A DNA stretch of 18,912 nt from RFXV01 sp038150465. Lineage in GTDB: Bacteria > Bacteroidota > Bacteroidia > Flavobacteriales > Schleiferiaceae. This document shows positions 1 through 9,277 of this stretch, piece after piece. A model generated the notes under the pieces. It worked only from the letters and a program-made list of their open reading frames with translations, was not told where the DNA came from and did no database searches. The stretch is taken from assembly GCA_038150465.1 (NCBI GenBank), contig JAYOTP010000036.1, forward strand, positions 1-18,912, given 5' to 3'. Both the position numbers and the translations under genes were made by a program. Position 1 is the first letter of the stretch, and each line of letters opens with the position of its first letter.

Positions 1-650
1 CCCTGATCTTTCTGTCGATCGTATTCTCGCTCAGCGTGAATGGCCAGAGAAGATTTGATTACTACGACTTTGGCGTCTTCCTAGGAACCATGAACTACAA
101 TGGAGATGTGGCAACGGGCGCCATTTCAGGATATCTGAGTGATGTTCGTCCCAACGCAGGCGCTTATTTGCGAACGACTTTCAGTTCATGGTTCAGTTTG
201 GGCATGGAAGGGAGCTATGCCTTCATCTATTCTTCAGATCAAAATCATGGAAGATCGGACGGTCGAGATTTCGAAGTCCGTACCCATATGATCCAACTGA
301 ATCCGTTCATTGAGATGAATTTTTCCAAGTTCGGCAAGTACAGACGACACCAAAAAACGGCGCTATATGTCAAGGCCGGGGGCGGAGTGAATTTTTACAA
401 TCCCGATGTGAAGGACGAAACCCGATTCTCTGAGTCATTCATTGTTCGGCCCAATGCCTATATGGGTTTCAACTATTTTGGTGGAATGGGCCTTAAAGTA
501 AGGACTTCGTACCGGAGCTATTTGAACTTTGAATTTTTGGGTCACTTCACCTCTTTCGACGACCTGGAAGGCTGGGAATACCAGAGCAACAGGACCTCCA
601 ATGATTTCTACGGAGGGCTGCGCATCGGCTACAACCATATGTTCTATTGA
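1..650 (+). CDS. DUF6089-type outer-membrane beta-barrel protein (5' end cut by window edge)
   Basis: The frame is open from base 3, so the start lies left of the window. A GTG at 36 would begin after what reads as the tail of a signal peptide: codons 3-47 give a hydrophobic run (LIFLSIVFSLS) then VNGQ, a plausible cleavage region. The mature part opens with a YDFGVFLGTMNYNGDV-like segment typical of the DUF6089 / porin-like barrel family of Bacteroidota. It continues with alternating aromatic and glycine-rich strands and ends in an aromatic residue (HMFY), as outer-membrane barrels usually do. The likely location is the outer membrane; the function is unknown, and no catalytic motif is visible. 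The stop (648-650) overlaps the convergent uvrA stop by 7 bp. Family assignment is by pattern recognition; barrel nature is more secure than the DUF number. Confidence 0.75.
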   Translation, partial: LIFLSIVFSLSVNGQRRFDYYDFGVFLGTMNYNGDVATGAISGYLSDVRPNAGAYLRTTFSSWFSLGMEGSYAFIYSSDQNHGRSDGRDFEVRTHMIQLNPFIEMNFSKFGKYRRHQKTALYVKAGGGVNFYNPDVKDETRFSESFIVRPNAYMGFNYFGGMGLKVRTSYRSYLNFEFLGHFTSFDDLEGWEYQSNRTSNDFYGGLRIGYNHMFY

Positions 651-3433
651 GCCAAGAGGTATTCTTGCGTCTTGGATAAAGGAGCAGAAAATGCTGCTTT
701 ATCCAGCGGCCCGCAGTAGTTCAGGTAGCCACCTTTATCACCACCTTCAGGACCTAAGTCGATCAGCCAGTCCGAGGCGGCCACGAGGTCCATTTGGTGT
801 TCCACAAGGAGAATGCTGTGTCCTTTTTTCAATAGGGCATCAAAGGACCTGAGGAGTTTTTCTATATCCTTGAAATGCAGTCCGGTAGTGGGCTCATCAA
901 AGATGAATAAGGTGCGCCCATGGTCTTTTCCCTTCAGCAGGAACAGCGCAAGTTTGATGCGCTGCGCTTCTCCGCCGCTCAGGGTGCTTGAAGATTGTCC
1001 GAGTTTGACATAGCCCATCCCCACATCGAGGAGCGCCTGAAGCTGCTGGACGATGCGTTCCTTCCCCAGGTCGGAGAAGAAGCGTACAGCTTCATCCACG
1101 GTCAGCTCAAGTACGTCGTGAATGGTCTTTTGCTCCACTTTCACCTCCAGTACTTCATTCTTGAACCGTCGGCCCTGACACGCATCGCAGCTGAGCTTGA
1201 CATCCGCCATGAACTGCATCTCGATGGTCACCGATCCCTCTCCTTCGCACTGATCGCAGCGCCCGCCTGCCACATTGAACGAGAAGTGCTTGCCCTTATA
1301 TCCTCGTTGTTTGGCCAATGGCTGCGAGGCAAAAAGGTTACGGATGTCGTCGTAAGCCTTTATGTAGGTGATGGGATTGCTGCGTGAAGATCTGCCGATC
1401 GGGTTCTGGTCCACGAATTCCACATGATCGAGCAGGTCTATATCTCCCTCCAAGCTGCTGTGCCTTCCTGGTTTGTCTCCAAGTTTGAGCAAAATGCGTT
1501 TCAGGGCAGGGTAGAGGATCCCACGAACCAGTGAACTCTTGCCCGAACCGCTTACCCCAGTGACCGTACTCAAGACACCCAGAGGGATCTGTACGTCGAT
1601 GTTCTTCAGATTGTTCTCGGCGGCTCCGCGCAGGGTGATGAATCCATCGGGTTCCTTGCGGTGTGTGCGTATGAGGTCTTTTACCGATCCGTTCAGAAGT
1701 GCGACCGTATGTCCTGCATATTGACTAGGGTCTGCCTCATCAGGTGCGCCCTGAAAAACCAATTCCCCTCCATCGAAACCCGCCTCTGGGCCGATATCGA
1801 TCAGGTGATCGGCTGAACGCATGATGTCCTCGTCGTGTTCGACGACCAGAACGGTATTGCCTTGATCCCTCAGCTTCTCTAAAACCCCTATCAATTGACG
1901 TGTATCTGAAGGATGAAGGCCAATGCTGGGTTCATCCAGTACATAGATGCTGCCTACCAGACTGCTGCCCAAAGAGGTGGCCAAACGTACCCTTTGCGCT
2001 TCTCCTCCAGAAAGCGTAGCTACAGGCCGGTTGAGATTCAAATAGGGCAGGCCAACATGGATCAGGTAGGTCAGTCGGTCTTTTATCTCGGTCATCAGTT
2101 GCTTGGCCACCTGCGCTTCACCTTCCTGATCCCAGGAGAGACTTTCCATGAAATCGGCAAGTGCACTGAGTGACATGCGGTTCAATTCGGCTATGTTCTT
2201 TCCGCCGATGCGAACAAAAGATGCTTCCTTGCGAAGTCGCCCACCTGAACAGGCTGTGCAGGCTGTCTTTCCCCGGTAGCGGGCCAGCATGACCCTGTAT
2301 TGGATCTTGTAACTCTTTTGCTCCAAATGGTCAAAGAAGCTGTCGATGCCTCTGAGTCTGCCTTTTCCCTTCCAGAGAAGCTCCTTTTGAGCATCTGTTA
2401 ATTCACCATAGGCCTTGTGGATGGGAAAATCGTGCTCCGTGCATTTCAGGATGAACTGCTCTTTCCATTTCTGCATGTGGGCCCCTCGCCAGGGGACCAC
2501 ACAGTCTTCATAGACCGACAGACTTTGGTTGGGAATGACCAGATCCCTGTCAATTCCTACAACACTGCCAAACCCTTCGCAGACAGGACAAGCGCCAAAT
2601 GGGTTATTGAAGCTGAACAAATGCGTAGAGGGCTCCTCGAAACGCATCCCGTCCATTTCAAATCGGTCGGAAAAAGTATTCATCTGACCTGTGTCAAATG
2701 ATCGGACGACGCATTGGCCATGACCCTCAAAGAAGGCTGTTTGTATCGAGTCAGCTGCTCTGTTCCTGTTGTCCTCCCGCTCCATGTCGGATTGCAGGCG
2801 GTCCACCACGAGAAATGAGGAAGTGACATTCTTCAATTCCGGATCCGAGATCTTTTCGATCTCGAAAACGTCTTCGTCCAGCAGCAACCGGGCATATCCC
2901 TGGTCGCGGAGCATCGAAAGGGTCTTTTGCGCATCTTTTCTCAGGTCAAGAGGGGAGAGAATGAGTATGCGTTCCTTGTTCTCCAGACGGGTCAAATGAT
3001 CGATCACATCCGATACCCGATGGCGTTTTACTTCCGCTCCCGAGATCGGGCTGTAGGTGCGTCCCAGGCGAGCGTACAACAATTTGAGGTAGTCATAGAT
3101 CTCAGTGGCTGTGCCTACTGTGGATCTTGGATTCCTGCTCCCTACTTTTTGTTCGATGGCAATGGCCGGTGAAAGCCCTTCAATACCATCGCAGTCAGGC
3201 TTGTTCAGCCGCCCGAGGAACTGTCGCGCATAGGATGAAAGGCTTTCCACATAACGTCTTTGTCCTTCCGCATAGAGCGTGTCCAGAGCGAGCGATGATT
3301 TTCCCGAGCCGCTCAATCCGGTGACAACGGTCAGCTTGTTCTTTGGGATGTCCACGCTGAGTTCCTTCAGGTTGTGTACCCTTGACCGCAGGATGCGAAT
3401 GTGGTCTGAACCGGAAGATCTTTTCTTACTCAT
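644..3433 (-). CDS. uvrA: UvrABC excinuclease subunit A
   Basis: DNA-damage recognition ATPase of nucleotide excision repair, cytoplasmic, acting as a dimer with UvrB. The 929-residue length fits the usual 930-950. Two ABC modules are visible. The first has Walker A GLSGSGKS at about 39-46, signature LSGGEAQR near 473 and Walker B YVLDEPSIGLH near 497. The second has Walker A GVSGSGKS near 627, signature LSGGEAQR near 818 and Walker B FIFDEPTTGLH near 845. The C-terminal zinc module is intact (CDQC near 725 and CDAC near 749). The N-terminal zinc module keeps CPVC (282-285), but the preceding Cys pair is replaced (F258 and D261), as I recall for Bacteroidota UvrA. ATG start at 3433 gives the normal N-terminus. 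The gene is divergent from the sigma factor gene, with 133 bp between them. Bacteroidota often carry UvrA paralogues; this one resembles the main form. Confidence 0.97.
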   Translation of the reverse strand: MSKKRSSGSDHIRILRSRVHNLKELSVDIPKNKLTVVTGLSGSGKSSLALDTLYAEGQRRYVESLSSYARQFLGRLNKPDCDGIEGLSPAIAIEQKVGSRNPRSTVGTATEIYDYLKLLYARLGRTYSPISGAEVKRHRVSDVIDHLTRLENKERILILSPLDLRKDAQKTLSMLRDQGYARLLLDEDVFEIEKISDPELKNVTSSFLVVDRLQSDMEREDNRNRAADSIQTAFFEGHGQCVVRSFDTGQMNTFSDRFEMDGMRFEEPSTHLFSFNNPFGACPVCEGFGSVVGIDRDLVIPNQSLSVYEDCVVPWRGAHMQKWKEQFILKCTEHDFPIHKAYGELTDAQKELLWKGKGRLRGIDSFFDHLEQKSYKIQYRVMLARYRGKTACTACSGGRLRKEASFVRIGGKNIAELNRMSLSALADFMESLSWDQEGEAQVAKQLMTEIKDRLTYLIHVGLPYLNLNRPVATLSGGEAQRVRLATSLGSSLVGSIYVLDEPSIGLHPSDTRQLIGVLEKLRDQGNTVLVVEHDEDIMRSADHLIDIGPEAGFDGGELVFQGAPDEADPSQYAGHTVALLNGSVKDLIRTHRKEPDGFITLRGAAENNLKNIDVQIPLGVLSTVTGVSGSGKSSLVRGILYPALKRILLKLGDKPGRHSSLEGDIDLLDHVEFVDQNPIGRSSRSNPITYIKAYDDIRNLFASQPLAKQRGYKGKHFSFNVAGGRCDQCEGEGSVTIEMQFMADVKLSCDACQGRRFKNEVLEVKVEQKTIHDVLELTVDEAVRFFSDLGKERIVQQLQALLDVGMGYVKLGQSSSTLSGGEAQRIKLALFLLKGKDHGRTLFIFDEPTTGLHFKDIEKLLRSFDALLKKGHSILLVEHQMDLVAASDWLIDLGPEGGDKGGYLNYCGPLDKAAFSAPLSKTQEYLLAQ

Positions 3434-3484
3434 GCCAAAAAGGGTGGGTTGCTCGTGCGCTTAAATGCTAAAAGGAAAATTCGG

Positions 3485-3492
3485 TACATTTG
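3485..3492 (+). promoter_or_regulatory. Bacteroidota -7 promoter box (TACATTTG) for the sigma-factor gene
   Basis: The octamer exactly matches the Bacteroidota primary-sigma consensus TAnnTTTG, 74 nt upstream of the ATG at 3567. I see no TTG at the usual 17-23 nt upstream (the nearest is at 3449-3451, 33 nt away), so only half of the promoter is supported. It lies in the 133-bp divergent spacer between uvrA and the sigma gene; no matching box was found for uvrA on the other strand. Confidence 0.5.
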
Positions 3493-3566
3493 TTTGACAA
3501 GCGAAAAAAAGGCAATTATCGAATAGACTTCTACTCCGTACCGTTTTAATCATCAACAAAAGCGCC

Positions 3567-4154
3567 ATGGAGAGAAGCAGTGCCTTAGCGGACCGTCATC
3601 TGGTTCGCAGCTACATTCAGGGAAACGAACACGCGTTAGAGCAACTCATCAGCAAGCACAGGCAAAAGGTCTATGGATTCCTGCTGAATAAACTCAAGGA
3701 CCGGGATCTGGCCAATGACCTTTTTCAGGACACTTTCATCAAGGTCATCCAGACACTGAAGGCCGGCCGCTATAATGAGGAGGGAAAATTCATTCAATGG
3801 GTGATGCGCATTGCGCACAACCTGGTGATCGATCACTTCAGAAGAGAAAAGCGCATGCCCCAATTGCGTGCAAGAGAGGATTTCAATATTCTGGACATCA
3901 TCCCGGACGCCGAAAGGAATGCCGAAGACGATTCCATCCGGGAGCAGATCATGAAGGATGCCTGTTCACTTATGGACCATCTACCTGAGGAACAGAGGGC
4001 GGTACTGCACATGAGGATCTACGGAGAGATGAGTTTCAAGGAGATCGCCGAACAGACCAATGTCAGTATCAATACGGCCTTGGGCCGAATGAGGTATGCG
4101 CTGATCAACATGAGAAAACTGATCGCCAAGCACCGGATCGTCCTCACGGAATAA
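3567..4154 (+). CDS. RNA polymerase sigma factor, ECF (sigma-70 family)
   Basis: Protein of 195 residues with the two-domain ECF layout. Sigma region 2 spans about residues 20-95, with the core-binding stretch DLANDLFQDTFIKV and the -10-reading segment FIQWVMRIAHNLVIDHFRREKR. Region 4 spans about 135-190, with LPEEQRAVLHMR followed by the helix-turn-helix MSFKEIAEQTNVSINTALGR. Such proteins direct RNA polymerase to alternative promoters. This sequence resembles a sigma factor that is widespread in Bacteroidota with close conservation of the GRMRYALINMRK end. No anti-sigma factor gene is next to it; a 54-codon ORF starts 43 nt downstream on the same strand. ATG at 3567 is the first start and places region 2 at a normal distance. 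The regulon cannot be read from the window. Confidence 0.95.
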   Translation: MERSSALADRHLVRSYIQGNEHALEQLISKHRQKVYGFLLNKLKDRDLANDLFQDTFIKVIQTLKAGRYNEEGKFIQWVMRIAHNLVIDHFRREKRMPQLRAREDFNILDIIPDAERNAEDDSIREQIMKDACSLMDHLPEEQRAVLHMRIYGEMSFKEIAEQTNVSINTALGRMRYALINMRKLIAKHRIVLTE

Positions 4155-4197
4155 TGAGCGGGCAATAAGATGGCAGGGCCGTGCGTTGTGAGACAAA

Positions 4198-4362
4198 ATG
4201 CACTTTATGGCCAAAGATTCTACCCTTGACACCCCCCATTCAGAAATCAAACCCGCCGAACCTCCGGCTGAGCTCACGCGCTTCTTGTTGGATTATTCAC
4301 GATCGATCGCCTGCATACCTGCTGCAGCACCGAAAAAGGTCTTTCGCTTCGATCTGAATTGA
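4198..4362 (+). CDS. Small hypothetical protein (54 aa) downstream of the sigma factor
   Basis: An ATG at 4198 opens a 54-codon frame ending with TGA at 4360-4362. The protein is Pro/Ala/Glu-rich at its N-terminus, then has a short amphipathic segment (ELTRFLLDYSRSIACIP) and ends in a basic-hydrophobic tail KKVFRFDLN. There is no signal peptide or membrane segment. An internal ATG at 4207 is an alternative start. I consider it real because it fills the gap between the sigma factor and recQ, and its LLDYSRS and FDLN elements resemble short proteins I recall beside this sigma factor in Flavobacteriia; that is recollection, not a search. If real, it is probably co-transcribed with the sigma gene. 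A role in modulating the sigma factor is possible but is only inference. Confidence 0.6.
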   Translation: MHFMAKDSTLDTPHSEIKPAEPPAELTRFLLDYSRSIACIPAAAPKKVFRFDLN

Positions 4363-4369
4363 AGAAAAT

Positions 4370-4373
<4 letters not shown>
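4354..4373. terminator. Possible bidirectional hairpin between convergent 3' ends
   Basis: A perfect 7-bp inverted repeat, CTGAATT / AATTCAG with a 6-nt loop, spans the stop codons of both the 54-codon ORF (+) and recQ (-). The stem is AT-rich and has no T-tract on either side, so as an intrinsic terminator it is weak. It could serve 3'-end processing or RNA stability. Confidence 0.3.
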
Positions 4374-6538
<2,165 letters not shown>

Positions 6539-6677
6539 GAAGTTTGGTGTCAGTGAATAGGGGTTCAGCCCCGCAGGGCCCTTAGTGACAACTTAAATGT
6601 AATGAAAGACAATGAAATGCATAGTGCAGAAGAGGGAGGGAAATGCTCTCGGATAATTTCGAAATTTGCAGGGAGCT

Positions 6678-7487
6678 ATGACGAAGGAGCGGTCGATGAG
6701 TTTTTTGGAGCATTTGGAGGAGCTCAGGTGGCACCTGATCCGAATTGCATTGGCCATACTCATCACAGGTGGAGGTGTATTTGCCTTGAAATCGGTCTTC
6801 ATTGACGGTGTGTTGCTTGCGCCCAGAGCCCCTGATTTCATAACCTATCGCTGGTTTTGCACCCTGTCTTCCTCCATTATGGAGAACGGTCTGTTCTGCT
6901 TCAGTGAGCAGCCGTTCGAATTGCTCAATACAAAGATGGCCGGTCAATTCACGACCCATCTGTGGGTCAGCATCCTCGGTGGGATCGTACTCTCCTTTCC
7001 TTATGCGCTTTGGGAGATCTGGCGGTTCATCGCGCCCGGACTGACGCCAAAGGAACGTCGGGCGAGCCGCGGTGTTCTGATGGGCAGTTCGCTGCTTTTC
7101 TTCCTGGGCATCGCCTTTGGATATTGGCTCATCTCACCTTTATCTGTTCAATTTCTCGGCAGTTATTCCGTCAGTGAAGAAGTGATCAACCGCATCGATC
7201 TCGTTTCTTTCATGCGCACTGTGAGCTCGGTCACTTTGGCCAGCGGGATATTGTTTGAGCTCCCTGTTTTGGTGTACTTCCTTTCCCGGGCGGGTATTCT
7301 CACCCCGGAGGCCATGAAAAAATACCGCAGACATTCCATCGTAGGCGTCCTGTTGTTGTCTGCGGTCATCACTCCACCAGATATCTTCAGTCAGGTGCTG
7401 GTCGCCCTTCCTGTTCTTCTGTTGTATGAGGGGTCGATCGGAATCAGCAGGAGACAGCAGGCCAAACAAAAACCGGTGAGCGGATGA
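6678..7487 (+). CDS. tatC: Twin-arginine translocase subunit TatC
   Basis: Inner-membrane receptor of the Tat pathway, which exports folded proteins carrying an RR signal. With the ATG at 6678 the protein has 269 residues. The conserved N-terminal cytoplasmic motif SFLEHLEELRWHLIR (8-22) is followed by six predicted membrane segments near 20-40, 95-117, 133-152, 182-203, 217-232 and 235-250. The conserved FELPV (193-197) is present. A long first periplasmic loop with two Cys (61 and 74) is typical of Bacteroidota TatC. The frame extends to a TTG at 6666, but the ATG at 6678 has a purine-rich AGGGAG before it. A second ATG at 6696 is preceded by AAGGAG and is also possible. No tatA/B is nearby. 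The TGA overlaps the lptB ATG by 4 bp (ATGA), indicating translational coupling. Confidence 0.95.
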   Translation: MTKERSMSFLEHLEELRWHLIRIALAILITGGGVFALKSVFIDGVLLAPRAPDFITYRWFCTLSSSIMENGLFCFSEQPFELLNTKMAGQFTTHLWVSILGGIVLSFPYALWEIWRFIAPGLTPKERRASRGVLMGSSLLFFLGIAFGYWLISPLSVQFLGSYSVSEEVINRIDLVSFMRTVSSVTLASGILFELPVLVYFLSRAGILTPEAMKKYRRHSIVGVLLLSAVITPPDIFSQVLVALPVLLLYEGSIGISRRQQAKQKPVSG

Positions 7488-8227
7488 GAACACTAAAAGT
7501 GGAAAACCTTGTCAAGAAATACCGCGGTCGTGCGGTGGTCAAAGGTGTGTCTTTTCAGGTCAAACAAGGGGAGATCGTCGGTCTGCTGGGTCCGAATGGA
7601 GCGGGCAAGACAACTTCTTTCTACATGACGGTGGGCCTGATCAAACCAAATGAAGGTCGTGTGCTGCTGGACAAGGAGGACATCACTTCGGATCCGATGT
7701 ACAAAAGGGCCCAGAAAGGCATTGGTTATCTCGCGCAGGAAGCATCTGTGTTTCGAAAGCTGTCGGTCGAAGAGAACATCCTTGGCGTCCTTCAGATGAC
7801 GGGGAAAGCCCGTTCTGAGCAGGAGGCCAAGCTGGAATCGCTTTTGGATGAATTTGGCCTTCAGCACATTAGAACGAACAGAGGCGACCTGCTCAGCGGC
7901 GGAGAGCGAAGGAGGACTGAGATCGCTCGGGCACTCGCGGTGGATCCGAGTTTCATTTTGCTCGATGAGCCATTTGCCGGAGTGGATCCCATTGCTGTTG
8001 AGGACATCCAAGGCATTGTTGAAGGCCTGAAAAAGAAGAACATCGGTATTTTGATCACCGACCACAATGTTCAGGAGACCCTGGCCATCACCGACAGGAC
8101 CTATCTGATGTTCGAAGGATCCATATTGAAGTCTGGAACGGCTGAAGATCTGGCCTCGGACGAGCAGGTTCGAAAAGTATATCTGGGGAAGAATTTTGAA
8201 CTCCGGAAAAAGCCGGCGAATCCCTAA
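7484..8227 (+). CDS. lptB: LPS export ABC transporter ATP-binding protein LptB
   Basis: Cytoplasmic ATPase that powers LptFG extraction of lipopolysaccharide from the inner membrane. The 247-residue protein has Walker A GPNGAGKTT (36-44), Q-loop Gln85 in YLAQEASVFRKLS (the LptB-type Q-loop sequence), signature LSGGERRR (137-144), Walker B FILLDEPFAGVDP (157-169) and switch His194 in ITDHN. The LSGGERRR and FAGVDPIAVEDIQ strings are diagnostic of LptB rather than of amino-acid importers. The ATG sits within the tatC stop (ATGA overlap). The stop overlaps the convergent Sua5 gene stop by 4 bp. lptF, lptG, lptC and lptA are not in the window. Confidence 0.96.
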   Translation: MRTLKVENLVKKYRGRAVVKGVSFQVKQGEIVGLLGPNGAGKTTSFYMTVGLIKPNEGRVLLDKEDITSDPMYKRAQKGIGYLAQEASVFRKLSVEENILGVLQMTGKARSEQEAKLESLLDEFGLQHIRTNRGDLLSGGERRRTEIARALAVDPSFILLDEPFAGVDPIAVEDIQGIVEGLKKKNIGILITDHNVQETLAITDRTYLMFEGSILKSGTAEDLASDEQVRKVYLGKNFELRKKPANP

Positions 8228-9180
8228 GCCTGTGCCCGTGCAGCCCGGCGGAGCCGATCGTTGATCGCGCGTCCGACGCCTTTATTTGGGGCGCGTTCCG
8301 CCCAAATGACACGGGGATCGGTGTGGCTGGCATCATGCAGGGCTTTGAACAGTTGGCTCGCGGCCTCACGGACATCTCCACCAGTACTCAGAACGATCTG
8401 CGCCTCTTTTGGCACATCTTCCAATAGGGTTTTGAAGCGGATGACACGATCTCCGGAACGATAGCCCTCGCCTGGAAAAGCACGACCTTCCATCAGCACC
8501 ACAGGACAACCAGGAGAATAATGGGAATGGGTCATACCCGGTGCTTCGGGCTGGGAAGAGGAGCTTCTGGATTCAAGTGCATATCCCAAATGGGCCTCGA
8601 GGTCTTCCTGAGGGATGCCGCCTTGGCGAAGGATCACAGGCCTTGGACCAGAGATATCGAGAATGGTGGATTCAACGCCTACGGTGCAGGCTCCACCGTC
8701 CAATACGAGTTTCAGGTCCTCGCCAAATTGATCGGTAACATGTTCCGGTCGGGTCGGGCTCGTTCTGCCAAAGAGGTTGGCAGAGGGCGCAGCCAGGGGA
8801 AAAGGTAGATTCCTGAGCAGTTCCAATGTCATTGGATGATCCGGTATGCGAAGGGCCACTTTTGGGAGTCCAGCGGTGACAATATCCGGCACCTTGTCCG
8901 TCTTGGGCAATAAGAGTGTCAGGGCACCCGGACTGAAAGTCTTGAACAGCGAATGAGCCATTTCCGTATCCATCTTCACAAATCCTTCCATGCGCTCCGG
9001 CTCAGAGAAATGCAGGATCACCGGGTCGAAACGCGGACGATCTTTCAGGTCGAAGATGCCGGCAACGGCCTTTGGGTCGCAGCCATTTGCCGCGAGCCCG
9101 TAAACCGTTTCCGTTGGGATGCCCACCAGTTGCCCGGATCGAAGCAATTCCATGGCTTTATGCAGGTCCCTGGAGATCAA
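8224..9180 (-). CDS. L-threonylcarbamoyladenylate synthase (Sua5/TsaC2 type)
   Basis: Makes threonylcarbamoyl-AMP from threonine, bicarbonate and ATP, the first step of tRNA t6A37 formation. The 318-residue length indicates the long Sua5 form: a YrdC domain to about residue 200, then a Sua5 C-terminal domain. YrdC motifs visible are IPTETVYGLAAN (21-32), FDLKDRP (43-49), PSANLFGRTSPT (132-143), GVESTILD (168-175) and RQGGI (185-189). The linker APGMTHSHYSPGCP (about 212-225) is the conserved Sua5 hinge. The start used is TTG at 9180, because the N-terminus MISRDLHKAMELLRSGQLVG matches family layout. An in-frame ATG at codon 10 would cut close to the first motif, and no ATG or GTG lies upstream before the stop. 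A near-consensus -7 box (TATGTTTT, 9185-9192) ends 4 nt before the TTG. Confidence 0.93.
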   Translation of the reverse strand: MISRDLHKAMELLRSGQLVGIPTETVYGLAANGCDPKAVAGIFDLKDRPRFDPVILHFSEPERMEGFVKMDTEMAHSLFKTFSPGALTLLLPKTDKVPDIVTAGLPKVALRIPDHPMTLELLRNLPFPLAAPSANLFGRTSPTRPEHVTDQFGEDLKLVLDGGACTVGVESTILDISGPRPVILRQGGIPQEDLEAHLGYALESRSSSSQPEAPGMTHSHYSPGCPVVLMEGRAFPGEGYRSGDRVIRFKTLLEDVPKEAQIVLSTGGDVREAASQLFKALHDASHTDPRVIWAERAPNKGVGRAINDRLRRAARAQA

Positions 9181-9277
9181 GCGAAAAACATATTCGGGCA
9201 GCGCTGGCAGAAGCTCCTTGTTTTCTTGGCAAAGCGCAGATGCTGAGACGTGGGGGAGTAGTTGTTATTGTCCATCC

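Noticed and set aside
652..675. Inverted repeat CCAAGA / TCTTGG just past the DUF6089 stop
   Set aside because: The stem is only 6 bp with a 12-nt loop and no T-tract, and it lies in the coding end of uvrA, so I do not call it a terminator.
6594..6668. Near-consensus -7 boxes in the recQ/tatC spacer (TACATTTA on minus at 6594-6601; TAATTTCG at 6654-6661 and GAAATTTG at 6661-6668 on plus)
   Set aside because: Each misses one consensus base and none has a TTG at proper spacing; chance matches are likely in AT-rich spacer DNA.
8212..8258. GC-rich possible stem around the lptB/Sua5-type convergent stops
   Set aside because: The complementary segments are about 5 bp and far apart, without a T-tract; no convincing terminator.
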